DNA of 64,000 nucleotides from Bacillus sp. HSf4 (lineage in GTDB: Bacteria; Bacillota; Bacilli; Bacillales; Bacillaceae): positions 1,042,001-1,106,000 of the forward strand of contig NZ_CP120679.1 of assembly GCF_029537375.1 (NCBI RefSeq), given 5' to 3'. The first letter of the stretch is position 1, and every line of letters begins with the position of its first letter. Of the stretch, positions 29,592 through 37,717 are shown piece after piece. Under the pieces are notes generated by a model. It made no database searches and was not told where the DNA came from. It was given only the letters and a program-made list of their open reading frames with translations. The position numbers and the translations under genes are program-made.

Positions 29592-29948
29592 ATGAAATGG
29601 TATTTCAAAGCGTTGAAGAATTATATAGGGTTTCAAGGGAGGGCGAGACGGAAGGAGTTTTGGACATTTGCCATTTTCTCTTACTTGGTTCTTGTCATCT
29701 ACGGTGTGATTAAAGGATTGATGAATCTTCCGTTAACTGGCACCGATTCTTTTCTGGGCGGACTTTATTTGATCGCCGTTTTTCTGCCGGCTCTGGCCGT
29801 TACTATTCGCAGGCTGCATGATACCGGAAAAAACGGAGGATGGATCTTCATCGTCTTTATTCCTCTCATTGGCATGTTGACTTTATTGATACTGCTTTGT
29901 CTAGACGGAGAAAAGGGAGAAAATCAATACGGGCCGAATCCTAAATGA
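29592..29948 (+). CDS. DUF805 membrane protein
   Basis: 118 residues. Starts MKWYFKALKNYIGFQGRARRKEFW, the DUF805 signature (YhaH/YhaI-like), with three to four membrane spans (about 27-45, 52-75, 92-110) and the RRLHDTGKNGGW motif around residue 76. Function unknown. GGAGGAACTGAT precedes the ATG. It diverges from the tetR operon across the two operators. Confidence 0.9.
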   Translation: MKWYFKALKNYIGFQGRARRKEFWTFAIFSYLVLVIYGVIKGLMNLPLTGTDSFLGGLYLIAVFLPALAVTIRRLHDTGKNGGWIFIVFIPLIGMLTLLILLCLDGEKGENQYGPNPK

Positions 29949-29952
29949 CCAA

Positions 29953-29990
29953 AAAAAGATGGATGTTCAGAATGAACATCCATCTTTATA
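29953..29990 (+). terminator. Bidirectional terminator (DUF805 gene / mpfA)
   Basis: AAAGATGGATGTTC-N5-GAACATCCATCTTT, flanked by A and T on both sides. Confidence 0.85.
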
Positions 29991-29993
29991 TTG

Positions 29994-31313
29994 TTATTCC
30001 GCTTCTTCAAGCAGCGGTTCAGCCGCTTTTTGGACCTCTACATATGAGACGTGGTGGCCGTCGATTTCATTAATGGTAAACTCGTATCCCTGTTCTGCGA
30101 TCATGTCGCCCTTTTGGACGTCGTATTTCTGCGTCAGGAACCACCCGCCGATCGTGTCAACTTCTTCATTGTCCAGCTGGATGCCGAGCAGATCGTTGAC
30201 CTGGTTGACCAGCACTTTTCCGTCGAGGATGTAGTGATCTTCATCGATTTTGCGGATTTCATTGATTTCGTCTATATCAAATTCATCGCGGATTTCACCG
30301 ACGATTTCTTCGATGATATCCTCAACCGTAACCAGTCCGGCCGTTCCGCCGTACTCATCGGACAGAATGGACATGTGGACGCGTTCCCTCTGCATTTTGA
30401 GGAGCAGATCGTGAATCGGAACGGTTTCGATCACATGAATGATCGGGTTGATAAATTGCTCAATCGTGTCTTCTTTGGAGCATTCTCCGCTGATGCAGGC
30501 CGTCAGTATTTCTTTGACATTGACGACGCCGATGATGTTGTCCTTATCGCCGTCCTCGACGGGATAGCGCGTGTATCCTTCGGCTTTCGTAATGTCGATC
30601 ATATCCTTGATTTTCATATCATGCGGAAAGCTGACGACTTCTGTTCTCGGAATCATGATTTCCTTGGCAAGACGGTCATCGAATTCAAAAATTTTGTTTA
30701 CATATTTGAACTCGGACTGATTGATTTCGCCGCTTTTGTAGCTTTCTGACAGAATGATCCGCAGCTCTTCTTCCGAGTGCGCCATTTCGTTTTCCGAAAC
30801 CGCTTCAAGGCCAAACGATTTCGTCAACAGCCTTGCTGATCCGTTCAGCGCCCAAATGAATGGAAACATGATGCGGTAAAACCAGATCAGGGGTTTTGCG
30901 AATGCAAAGGAGATCGCTTCCGCCTTTTGAATCGCCAGCGTTTTTGGTGCAAGCTCCCCGACGACAACGTGCAGGAACGTAATGAAGCTGAAGGCGATCA
31001 CAACGGACACGATATGTGAAACAGAACTTGGAATGTTCCATTCGGTAAAAAGCGGTTCAAGCAGACGGGCGACCGTCGGCTCCCCGAGCCATCCAAGGCC
31101 GAGTGCCGTCAAAGTAATGCCGAGCTGGCAGGCCGATAAGTACTCGTCTAAATGCGTGATCACTTTCTTGACCGATACCGCTGTTTTGTTTCCTTCAGCA
31201 ATCAGCTGGTCAACCCGCGAGCTTCTGATTCTGATAATCGCAAACTCAGACGCTACGAAAAATGCTGTCAAAGCAATTAAAACAGCAACAAAAATCAAAT
31301 TAACTATTTCCAA
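29994..31313 (-). CDS. mpfA: CNNM/CorC-family transporter, probable Mg2+ exporter MpfA
   Basis: 439 residues. DUF21/CNNM membrane domain at 1-185 with four spans, a CBS pair at about 205-330 ([35 protein letters not shown]), and a CorC_HlyC C-terminal domain from about 345. B. subtilis MpfA (YhdP) exports magnesium. The start is TTG at 31311-31313. A consensus AGGAGG lies 37 nt upstream, separated from the start by a hairpin that would bring it to an effective 9 nt. It follows yhdQ by 60 bp and is a paralogue of yhdT at 32110. Confidence 0.93.
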   Translation of the reverse strand: MEIVNLIFVAVLIALTAFFVASEFAIIRIRSSRVDQLIAEGNKTAVSVKKVITHLDEYLSACQLGITLTALGLGWLGEPTVARLLEPLFTEWNIPSSVSHIVSVVIAFSFITFLHVVVGELAPKTLAIQKAEAISFAFAKPLIWFYRIMFPFIWALNGSARLLTKSFGLEAVSENEMAHSEEELRIILSESYKSGEINQSEFKYVNKIFEFDDRLAKEIMIPRTEVVSFPHDMKIKDMIDITKAEGYTRYPVEDGDKDNIIGVVNVKEILTACISGECSKEDTIEQFINPIIHVIETVPIHDLLLKMQRERVHMSILSDEYGGTAGLVTVEDIIEEIVGEIRDEFDIDEINEIRKIDEDHYILDGKVLVNQVNDLLGIQLDNEEVDTIGGWFLTQKYDVQKGDMIAEQGYEFTINEIDGHHVSYVEVQKAAEPLLEEAE

Positions 31314-31356
31314 TTAGGACCTTCACTCTAGCGTGAGAATGAAGGTAACACCTCCT
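31314..31356 (-). promoter_or_regulatory. Ribosome-binding site with intervening hairpin, mpfA
   Basis: On the minus strand AGGAGG (31356-31351), 4 nt, then the stem ACCTTCA/TGAAGGT extended by CTC/GAG with a 2-nt bulge and 6-nt loop (31346-31319), 5 nt, then the TTG start. Linear spacing is 37 nt; folded spacing is 9 nt. The same plan with unrelated stem sequence occurs before yhdT. Confidence 0.75.
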
Positions 31357-31372
31357 GTTTAGTAAAGATTAA

Positions 31373-31798
31373 CTAAAGCAGCAGCAAAAATGACTGGATG
31401 ACCGTCATTTTTTCAGGAGAAAGCCGGCTTTTGAGAATCTCCCGCTCATCGGGATTTAGCCGTTTCATTCTGTTTATAATCACGGAGATATTGTCATTGA
31501 CATGATCAATTTCCGCCGTCAGGCTTCCAATTTCGTCATCATTCACTGTTGAAGAGGGAAACTGGTTTTCCAGCCGCATTTTGATGTCGGACAGGGCCAA
31601 TCTCTGCTGCTTGCAGTCTGTAATAAATTTCAGCCGTTTGAGAGCAACTTCATCATAATAACGGTAGTTTGAACATGATCTGTCAGGCGTTAAAAGCCCG
31701 AGATTCGTGTAATAATCAACGGTCCGTTTTGTTACGCCTGCTGCAGCTGCTAATTCGCCAATACGATATTTCTCTGCCCCATCTGCATCCCTCCTCAA
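31373..31798 (-). CDS. yhdQ: MerR-family regulator YhdQ, start in doubt
   Basis: About 135-141 residues: MerR winged HTH (YRIGELAAAAGVTKRTVDYYTNLGLLTP, then NYRYYDEVALKRLKFI) and a long dimerisation helix. B. subtilis YhdQ at this position was renamed CueR, the copA regulator, but this protein lacks the C-terminal cysteine pair usual in copper sensors, so copper sensing is not shown. The only in-frame start upstream of the HTH is TTG at 31798 with no Shine-Dalgarno. A perfect GAGGAGG-N7-ATG sits just inside but is out of frame by one base at a G run. One more G would give MGAEKYRIGEL. Confidence 0.8.
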   Translation of the reverse strand: MRRDADGAEKYRIGELAAAAGVTKRTVDYYTNLGLLTPDRSCSNYRYYDEVALKRLKFITDCKQQRLALSDIKMRLENQFPSSTVNDDEIGSLTAEIDHVNDNISVIINRMKRLNPDEREILKSRLSPEKMTVIQSFLLLL

Positions 31799-32004
31799 CC
31801 ATCACGTTATAGTTATAAAACATTTTAATATATTAGAAGCCGTTTATACAAGTTAATTGAATAAAAAAGGGCGAGAACATGATGCAGACCGCTTTATTTT
31901 TCTAAAAATTTGTGAAAATATTGTTAGATTTAAAGTTTAGACATTTGACTGACTCTTTTTTAATAAAGTAAGATAATAGTATATATTGGCTTGGAGGTGG
32001 TTTG
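31799..32004 (+). promoter_or_regulatory. yhdT promoter region
   Basis: TTGACT about 20 bp ahead of TAAGATAAT near 31968-31976, with an 18-bp spacer to TAAGAT, gives a promoter starting a transcript near 31980. The 5' part of the gap, toward yhdQ, is AT-rich without other features I can support. Confidence 0.6.
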
Positions 32005-32022
32005 ATGGGGCCCTCTGCATAG
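32005..32022 (+). CDS. Possible five-codon leader peptide in the yhdT leader
   Basis: ATG GGG CCC TCT GCA TAG encodes MGPSA. TTGGAGGTGG stands at proper distance before it, making it a better-supplied start than many real genes. Such a short ORF in a transport-gene leader could act in attenuation or simply be fortuitous. Confidence 0.35.
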   Translation: MGPSA

Positions 32023-32072
32023 TCATTCATACAGAACACACATCAGCCTTATTACGTGAATTTGATTTCATC

Positions 32073-32109
32073 AGGAGGTGACTCCTTATCCTTTTAGGGA
32101 TAAGGTTAA
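32073..32109 (+). promoter_or_regulatory. Ribosome-binding site with intervening hairpin, yhdT
   Basis: AGGAGG (32073-32078), 5 nt, the perfect 8-bp stem CCTTATCC/GGATAAGG with a 6-nt loop (32084-32105), 4 nt, then ATG at 32110. Linear spacing is 31 nt, folded spacing 9 nt, exactly as for mpfA. Confidence 0.8.
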
Positions 32110-33483
32110 ATGGACGATATAGTTAGTCTGATTATCATCGGCGTTCTGATTGCTTTGACCGCTTTTTTTGTAGCATCAGAATTTGCGATTGTCAGAGTGA
32201 GGAGCTCAAAGATTGATCAGCTGATAGCGGAAGGAAATAAAAGGGCAGTTCGGGCAAAGCAAGTGGTGTCTGATTTGGATGAGTACTTGTCAGCCTGCCA
32301 GCTTGGAATTACGATCACTGCTTTAGGTTTGGGCTGGATGGGTGAGCCTACGGTCAGAAAGGTTTTGCATCCGCTCTTTGAAAGCCTGCATGTTTCAGAT
32401 TCTGTTTCACATGCACTGTCGGTTGCCATCGCTTTTTGCCTGATTACATTCCTGAACGTCGTGGTTGGCGAACTCGCTCCGAAAACGATCGCGATCCAAA
32501 AAGCCGAACAAATCACATTGTGGCTGGCAGGACCGCTGCATTTTTTCAATGTTGTCATGTTCCCATTCATATGGGTGCTGAATGCGTCGGCCAGAGTGCT
32601 GACCGGATTATTCGGTTTGAAGCCCGCTTCGGAAAAGGATGAATCCCATACCGAAGAAGAGCTGAGAATCCTGTTATCAGAAAGCTACAAAAGTGGAGAA
32701 ATTAATCCGTCTGAATATAAATACGTCAATAAAATTTTTGAGTTTGACAATCGGATCGCCAAAGAAATCATGGTGCCGCGCACAGAAATCGCTTCCGTCT
32801 CTGTGGATATGCCGATCGATGAGGCGCTGTCTGTGATGCTGAAAGAAAAATACACGCGTTGGCCCGTCTATAAAGGCGATAAGGACCATGTGATCGGCAT
32901 GATCAACACGAAACAGCTGTTTACCGATATGCTGTTCATGTCGGACGCGGAGAAAAAGCGGCTGTCCCTTGAAGCCTACGTCCGTCCCGTCATTGAAGTG
33001 ATTGACACCGTCCCTGTGCAAAAGCTGCTGATTAAAATGCAGCGGGAACGGATTCACATGGCGATTTTAACGGATGAATACGGGGGAACGTCAGGCCTTG
33101 TGACGACTGAGGATATTCTCGAAGAAATCGTCGGTGACATCAGAGACGAATTTGATGAAGACGAAACACCGCTCATTCAAAAGGTTTCCGAGCATGAGTA
33201 CATCATGGACGGAAAGGTCAGAATCGATCAGGTCAATGAGCTGTTTGCCGATGAGATCCAGGAGGAGGAAGTCGAAACGGTCGGCGGACTCGTGTTGAAG
33301 GAAAATATAGATATAGCGGAAGGAGAGGCGGTTCATGTCGGCTCCTATACGATCACGGTGCTTGAGATGGAAGGCCGGCTGATCAAGCATGTGGAAATCA
33401 AACAGGAGCAGACGACAGAACACGTGGAGCTGGCACCGTCAAACCCGATTGTCGTAAACGAAATCACCTTGAGCGAAAAGTAG
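32110..33483 (+). CDS. yhdT: CNNM/CorC-family transporter YhdT
   Basis: 457 residues, paralogous to MpfA over its length: DUF21 membrane domain at 1-185, CBS pair (MVPRTEIASVSVDMPIDEAL; DEYGGTSGLVTTEDILEEIVGDIRDEFDE), and a CorC_HlyC domain near 345-425. It has a longer, variable C-terminal tail (EQTTEHVELAPSNPIVVNE). Probably a divalent-cation exporter; the ion is not shown by sequence. Its start is set by the hairpin-spaced ribosome-binding site. A terminator overlaps the stop codon. Confidence 0.92.
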   Translation: MDDIVSLIIIGVLIALTAFFVASEFAIVRVRSSKIDQLIAEGNKRAVRAKQVVSDLDEYLSACQLGITITALGLGWMGEPTVRKVLHPLFESLHVSDSVSHALSVAIAFCLITFLNVVVGELAPKTIAIQKAEQITLWLAGPLHFFNVVMFPFIWVLNASARVLTGLFGLKPASEKDESHTEEELRILLSESYKSGEINPSEYKYVNKIFEFDNRIAKEIMVPRTEIASVSVDMPIDEALSVMLKEKYTRWPVYKGDKDHVIGMINTKQLFTDMLFMSDAEKKRLSLEAYVRPVIEVIDTVPVQKLLIKMQRERIHMAILTDEYGGTSGLVTTEDILEEIVGDIRDEFDEDETPLIQKVSEHEYIMDGKVRIDQVNELFADEIQEEEVETVGGLVLKENIDIAEGEAVHVGSYTITVLEMEGRLIKHVEIKQEQTTEHVELAPSNPIVVNEITLSEK

Positions 33484-33498
33484 CTCAAGGTGATTTTT
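33461..33498 (+). terminator. Terminator overlapping the end of yhdT
   Basis: AAATCACCTTGAGC-N8-GCTCAAGGTGATTTTT. The stem begins inside the last codons of yhdT. Confidence 0.85.
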
Positions 33499-33535
33499 AT
33501 GTTTGTAAGAAAAAAGACCCTGAGAGAAAAGGCAT

Positions 33536-33579
33536 TTGAACAAGGGCATTCGTTCGTTTATAATGAGAACAAATGTTCT
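33536..33579 (+). promoter_or_regulatory. SOS-controlled promoter (LexA box) of the phage-like module
   Basis: TTGAAC (33536-33541), 17 bp, TATAAT (33559-33564), then AGAACAAATGTTCT (33566-33579). The last is GAAC-AAAT-GTTC, the Bacillus LexA core GAACRNRYGTTC, placed over the transcription start. Only the outermost base pair of the 14-bp consensus differs. Confidence 0.75.
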
Positions 33580-33598
33580 GTGTATAGGGGGGATGGTT

Positions 33599-33997
33599 GT
33601 GCTTTGGTATGAAAGCCTTTCCGAGAATGAAAAGAAAACGTATATGAAGCGAATCGAATTTCATTTGCGCAATTGGAAAAATTACAAAGCCGCCGTATTC
33701 AATTTGGAAAGGAGGATGGATAAGGAAGCGGAAAGCGGATTGATCAAAGAAGCGGATGTGAACGATCAAATCGCCTCGGAAAAAAGACTCTATCAATATT
33801 TGCTGGACGCCATGGAAACGGCTTTGGCCGAATTGGATGAGGTTGAGCGCACATTTATCGAATACCGCTATTTCCATAATTGGAGCATGGGCAAATGTGC
33901 AATGGAAATCGGCTGCAGTGAAAAAACGCTGTTTTTAATGAAAAAAGCGCTGTTGGACAAGCTGCTCGTCAGCTTGGTGGCGATTACGAATATTTAG
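33599..33997 (+). CDS. ArpU-like / sigma region 4-like phage transcription regulator
   Basis: About 132 residues. A helical N terminus (ESLSENEKKTYMKRIEFHLRNWKNYKAAVFNLERRMDK) leads to a C-terminal HTH resembling sigma region 4: LDEVERTFIEYRYFHNWSMGKCAMEIGCSEKTLFLMKKALLDKL. This is the plan of ArpU-type late regulators of temperate phages. I favour GTG at 33599 with AGGGGGG six bases before; ATG at 33593 touches that box. The SOS-box promoter directly upstream and a holin-like gene downstream point to a prophage remnant retained as a module. Confidence 0.7.
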   Translation: MLWYESLSENEKKTYMKRIEFHLRNWKNYKAAVFNLERRMDKEAESGLIKEADVNDQIASEKRLYQYLLDAMETALAELDEVERTFIEYRYFHNWSMGKCAMEIGCSEKTLFLMKKALLDKLLVSLVAITNI

Positions 33998-34141
33998 GAC
34001 GGGGCGGATTCGGGAATTCTTCAGTTTATTGACGGAATGTTGACGCGGCATGAGGGCTGCTTTCTTATATGATGATGAAAACAGGGGCAGGTGTATAGGA
34101 AAACCGGCCTTTGTTTCAACAAACTAAGGAGGAGAAAGAGC

Positions 34142-34402
34142 ATGGATATTTCTGATATCGCACTCGTTCCGCTTGTCACAGGTTTGGTTCATACGGTAAA
34201 GATTTTGGGCGTTCAGAAACGATTTCTCCCCGTTTTTGCGATTATGTTCGGAATCTGGATTTCTTTGTTTTTGACATCGGGGAACTGGAAGGAAGACATG
34301 ATGATCGGAACCTGGCTTGGATTGTCATCAGTCGGTTTTTATTCAGGCTCAAAAAACATTTTTAAGCCGTTGACAAAAGAGGAAATCGAACATGACGGCT
34401 GA
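34142..34402 (+). CDS. Phage holin-like small membrane protein
   Basis: 86 residues with three hydrophobic segments (about 6-22 IALVPLVTGLVHTVKI, 30-47 VFAIMFGIWISLFLT, 55-72 MMIGTWLGLSSVGFYSG) and a charged tail (KPLTKEEIEHDG). Size and the closing VGFYSGSKN-like pattern fit Gram-positive phage holins that form lesions for endolysin release. AAGGAGGAGAAAGAGC precedes the ATG at 34142. No endolysin gene lies beside it. It lies 145 bp after the ArpU-like gene on the same strand. Confidence 0.65.
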   Translation: MDISDIALVPLVTGLVHTVKILGVQKRFLPVFAIMFGIWISLFLTSGNWKEDMMIGTWLGLSSVGFYSGSKNIFKPLTKEEIEHDG

Positions 34403-34476
34403 TTGGTCCCGGGAGGCATATGTGGAAGCAGCAAGCGGGGAAAGTATGACGATGATCGAATAAGGCTAAAGCGAAA

Positions 34477-34515
34477 AAAATCCATTTTGACGGAAAGCCA
34501 AAATGGATTTTTTTC
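34477..34515 (+). terminator. Terminator after the holin-like gene
   Basis: AAATCCATTTTG-N9-CAAAATGGATTT followed by TTTTC. The complementary strand is also T-rich, so it could stop crcB read-through. Confidence 0.8.
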
Positions 34516-34611
34516 GTCAGGCAGCGATCTTACTTGACATTCGTGGATTTTCCCCTGCCTTTAGGCGGGCGCAAATCGGAAACTCTATGCCGATCCTAAA
34601 CAGCTGCTTCA

Positions 34612-34962
34612 TTATATGACGCTCCCCGCCCAGAATCCCCCGATACATAAGCCAAGTGTGAGCAATATGTATGCTGCCGATGCCGAAAACCGTTTGGCGA
34701 GAATCAGCTCTACCGCTTCAACACTGAACGTGGAAAATGTTGTGAATCCCCCGAAAAATCCCGTGCCGACGATGATCGAGACCGCGTGATTGTCAATGCC
34801 AAGACTGACAAAAATGCCGAGGGCAAAAGAGCCGAGAATATTGATCAGCATAATGCTGACGGGGATGCGCGGCTTCGGCACCCTCGACATGATGATATTG
34901 CCGAGCCAAAACCTTAATAGAGATCCGATTCCGCCTGCAATCATAAAACCAGCTGCGATCAT
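34612..34962 (-). CDS. crcB: Fluoride channel subunit CrcB/Fluc (second copy)
   Basis: 116 residues with four membrane spans. Fluc features: [15 protein letters not shown] near residue 10, [15 protein letters not shown] near residue 45, and [21 protein letters not shown] near residue 72 with the Phe-rich and Thr/Ser motif lining the fluoride pore. Its ATG overlaps the stop of the upstream crcB copy (ATGA). Bacillus Fluc channels often come as two genes forming a heterodimer (B. subtilis yhdU/yhdV). Third gene of the yhdW-crcB-crcB string. Confidence 0.93.
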   Translation of the reverse strand: MIAAGFMIAGGIGSLLRFWLGNIIMSRVPKPRIPVSIMLINILGSFALGIFVSLGIDNHAVSIIVGTGFFGGFTTFSTFSVEAVELILAKRFSASAAYILLTLGLCIGGFWAGSVI

Positions 34963-35357
34963 GATCCAAAACGCTCCTTTTTGTTTTCCGCTGTGCCGCC
35001 GATTCGTTTTCCTAACATAATGCCGAGCAATGCGAAGCATACCCCGCCGGCGAGAGACGCCGCCAAGTACATGATTCCGATCTCAGGGGCGGAGGAATGC
35101 AGGATCAAGACGGTTTCTTTGGAAAACGCCGACATTGTCGTATATCCTCCGCAAAAGCCGGTTCCTAAGCAAAGCTGGACGAGCGGTTTTTTCGCCCGAA
35201 ACGAAAAAAAGCCTGTCAGCAGGCCGAGAAGCAAGCTTCCCGAGCAATTTTCGATAAAAGTCGCCCAAGGAAAAAAACCGGCTCCTGCATTCAAGTTTAC
35301 TATATAACGAAGAAGTGAACCGAGTGCCCCTCCGATAAAAACAGCGAGATATTTCAT
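34959..35357 (-). CDS. crcB: Fluoride channel subunit CrcB/Fluc (first copy)
   Basis: 132 residues with four spans: [29 protein letters not shown], and [21 protein letters not shown] carry the Fluc signature residues (Asn in the NCSGS turn, Tyr/Thr in GGYTT). Forms a dual-topology dimer that exports fluoride down its gradient. Its start overlaps the yhdW stop by four bases. I saw no crcB-type fluoride riboswitch upstream of yhdW. Confidence 0.94.
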   Translation of the reverse strand: MKYLAVFIGGALGSLLRYIVNLNAGAGFFPWATFIENCSGSLLLGLLTGFFSFRAKKPLVQLCLGTGFCGGYTTMSAFSKETVLILHSSAPEIGIMYLAASLAGGVCFALLGIMLGKRIGGTAENKKERFGS

Positions 35358-36076
35358 GCTTTTCCTTCTTTCTTAAAATAATCGGGATAATCGGTGATGA
35401 TTCCGTCAATCTTCCAGCTCTCTAACCGGCGGCCGGTTTTTTGTCCGTTCACCGTCCAGGCTAAAGCCTTTAAATCATGGCTGTGAATCGCGTTGATCAA
35501 AAACGGGCTGAGCCTCGTATGTTTTACGCTGACATAATCGGCAAAAGATGCGATGTGCCGAAGCTGACCGCGCGGCACCATGCCGAATCTCGGTCTGATC
35601 AAAACAGCGGCCGGGATGGCAGGATACAGCTTGTGCATCGTTTTAATGGCACCGGCATCAAATGATTGCACGATCGTCTTCATGGAAAATCCGAAACTGC
35701 TGATCAGCTTGCCGATGACATTTTCAATTCCCGGTTGTGTTTTAGAAGACTTGATTTCGATCAGAAGCCCCGTTTTTTGGTGATACTTTTCGAGAACCTC
35801 GTCAAGGATGGGAATGTTTTCGCCTTTAAAAGCGGGGCTGAACCAGCTTCCCGCGTCAAGCTTTTCGAGCTCGCTCATCGTAAACTGCCGAACGAAGCCC
35901 GCGCCGTTTGTCGTTCTGTCGACCCTGTCATCATGAATGACAGCAAGCCTGCCGTCTTTTGTCAACTGTACATCAAGCTCTATGAAGTCAGCCCCCAGCT
36001 CGCATGCTTTTTCAAAAGCGGCAAACGTATTTTCCGGTGCATAACCTGAGGCTCCGCGATGGGCGATGATATGCAA
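35354..36076 (-). CDS. yhdW: Glycerophosphodiester phosphodiesterase
   Basis: About 240 residues from the TTG at 36076 (HIIAHRGASGYAPENT), which has GAGGAG nine bases upstream; a longer frame to 36115 is not supported. GDPD-family catalytic residues: HRG near residue 6, GADFIELDVQLTKDG near residue 30, VIHDDRVDRTTNG near residue 45, and LIEIKSS near residue 105. Hydrolyses glycerophosphodiesters to glycerol 3-phosphate and an alcohol. No signal peptide, so it is cytoplasmic. It shares an operon with the two crcB genes. Confidence 0.92.
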   Translation of the reverse strand: MHIIAHRGASGYAPENTFAAFEKACELGADFIELDVQLTKDGRLAVIHDDRVDRTTNGAGFVRQFTMSELEKLDAGSWFSPAFKGENIPILDEVLEKYHQKTGLLIEIKSSKTQPGIENVIGKLISSFGFSMKTIVQSFDAGAIKTMHKLYPAIPAAVLIRPRFGMVPRGQLRHIASFADYVSVKHTRLSPFLINAIHSHDLKALAWTVNGQKTGRRLESWKIDGIITDYPDYFKKEGKA

Positions 36077-36266
36077 ACATGTCAGCTCCTCTTCATAAAG
36101 TTCTTTCCATATCAAGGATACCCGAACAGGTGATGCAAGTAAAATTAAAATGGCGCTGGCAGTGAGCCCGCTTTGCTTAAAACGACAAGCCTCGGCAAAA
36201 TTAGTGCGAAAGTTTCATTCGTTTCATTTTCAGATAATTTATAATGAAAAAAAGGAGGCTTAGCTG

Positions 36267-36374
36267 ATGGGTAAAGGGAGAATAAAAGTGGAAGAACGGA
36301 TTAAGATCGAAACCGATGCTGAAATGTTTAAAGCGACTCTCCTTGATCAAACACAGTCTCAGAAGAAAAAATAG
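36267..36374 (+). CDS. yhdX: Small protein YhdX
   Basis: A 35-residue, highly charged ORF: MGKGRIKVEERIKIETDAEM ... QSQKKK. AAAGGAGGCTTAGCTG gives it a strong ribosome-binding site, and a terminator follows at 36425. B. subtilis yhdX at the same position is also a 35-codon gene. Function unknown; probably sporulation-phase or stress expressed (inference only). Confidence 0.8.
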   Translation: MGKGRIKVEERIKIETDAEMFKATLLDQTQSQKKK

Positions 36375-36423
36375 CCGTGTTGACCCGAATCATTTGTCTC
36401 TTGGAAACATCAAAATCGAACAG

Positions 36424-36457
36424 TCAAACTCCGGGTGATTTTTCCCGGAGTTTTTTT
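36424..36457 (+). terminator. Terminator after yhdX
   Basis: AACTCCGGG-N7-CCCGGAGTTTTTTT. Confidence 0.9.
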
Positions 36458-36612
36458 ATGCGGGGTTTGGAGGAAGGCTGTCTGCAGGGATTGTTTTAAA
36501 AATACAAATGGGTTACACTTGGCATGATTCTCCCCTGTACAATAAAAAGAGAAATTTTTCGAAGCTTTTAGTATAATGAATGCTTGATGAATGTGAATAA
36601 GGAGAGACAGCA

Positions 36613-37689
36613 ATGTTTACAAAGTATATGACGATGGATTTCGCTGCTGAAATCGGGATCAGCATCGGGATTTTGCTTTTATTTTTCTTGCTTAGAAAAA
36701 TATTCACGAAATACTTGTTCAACTTGATATTGAAATTAACGCATAAACCGAAAACCGATTTTTTCAATCAGGTGGCGCTCGCGTTTGAGAAGCCTGCGAG
36801 ATGGTTTTTTGCGATTCTCGGTATTTATTTAGCCATTATTTACTCGCCGTTTTTCGAAGAGCATATGGCGATTATTCATAGGCTGTACAGAGTGTCCGTT
36901 GTTGTGATTGTTGTCAGCGGCCTCTACAATTTAACGGCAGCATCATCTGTTTTGTTCAACAAAATCTCGAAGCGGCTCGAACTGGATATGGACGACATAC
37001 TCGCTCCGTTCCTGTCGAAAATTCTCCGCTTTATTATCGTGGCGCTCGGTATCAGCGTGATCGCCGGGGAGTTCAATTATGATGTGAACGGGTTTGTCGC
37101 CGGACTCGGGCTCGGCGGATTTGCTTTTGCACTTGCGGCGAAAGATACGATCGGGAACTTTTTCGGAGGAATCGTCATCATTATGGAGAAGCCTTTCACA
37201 ATTGGGGATTGGATTGAAACGACCATCGTCACCGGAACGGTCGAGGATATATCGTTTAGAAGCACGAAAATCCGCACCGCGGGAGAGTCGCTCGTCACCG
37301 TTCCCAATTCGGTTCTGGCCAATGAAGCGATCAGCAACTGGACGAAGATGAGAAAGCGCCAGGTCACATTCTCGCTTGATATTGATCCGTCAAACCCGCG
37401 GGAAAAAGTCGAAAGATGTGTGGAACGGTTTAAAGACATGCTGAGGAATCATGAAGGAGTCCATCCGGAAGTGATCATGGTCAATCTTGAGGTGCTGAAG
37501 GATACGCATATGAGCATTTTCTTCAACTACTATACAAAGACGACGGTTTGGGCCGAAAACTTGGACGTCAGACAGGATGTGAACTACCGGATCCTTGAGA
37601 TCATGGAAGAAGAACAGGTGGATTTTGTATCACCCGGCCACAGTCTGTTTGAATTAAAGAAGATGAAGGATCAGCAAGATCAAGCGTGA
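36613..37689 (+). CDS. yhdY: MscS-family mechanosensitive channel
   Basis: 358 residues. N-terminal membrane spans at about 10-27, 55-76, 88-106 and 133-152, then the pore helix and beta domain: GLGLGGFAFALAAKDTIGNFFGGIVIIMEKPFTIGDWI around residue 165, the MscS signature. A cytosolic mixed domain follows. Opens under membrane tension to release solutes. TAAGGAGAGACAGCA precedes the ATG. srtN follows closely on the same strand. Confidence 0.93.
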   Translation: MFTKYMTMDFAAEIGISIGILLLFFLLRKIFTKYLFNLILKLTHKPKTDFFNQVALAFEKPARWFFAILGIYLAIIYSPFFEEHMAIIHRLYRVSVVVIVVSGLYNLTAASSVLFNKISKRLELDMDDILAPFLSKILRFIIVALGISVIAGEFNYDVNGFVAGLGLGGFAFALAAKDTIGNFFGGIVIIMEKPFTIGDWIETTIVTGTVEDISFRSTKIRTAGESLVTVPNSVLANEAISNWTKMRKRQVTFSLDIDPSNPREKVERCVERFKDMLRNHEGVHPEVIMVNLEVLKDTHMSIFFNYYTKTTVWAENLDVRQDVNYRILEIMEEEQVDFVSPGHSLFELKKMKDQQDQA

Positions 37690-37717
37690 TCAGCGGTTCA
37701 TGAAGGGGGAGCGGCAC

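Noticed and set aside
30051-30749. Long plus-strand open frame of 232 codons inside mpfA
   Set aside because: It is antisense to conserved CBS-domain codons and has the His/Phe/Asp-rich composition of a mirror frame.
32078-32122. Overlapping leader ORF starting at GTG inside the yhdT ribosome-binding site (VTPYPFRDKVKWTI), and the similar MLPSFSR frame before mpfA
   Set aside because: The two peptides share no sequence and their stops fall at different places, while the hairpin geometry is the same. The start codons lie inside the Shine-Dalgarno itself, so translation from them is unlikely.
36120-36260. Fluoride riboswitch upstream of the yhdW-crcB-crcB operon
   Set aside because: I looked for the conserved GG-GATGG-GTTC-C-type core and did not see it on the minus strand.
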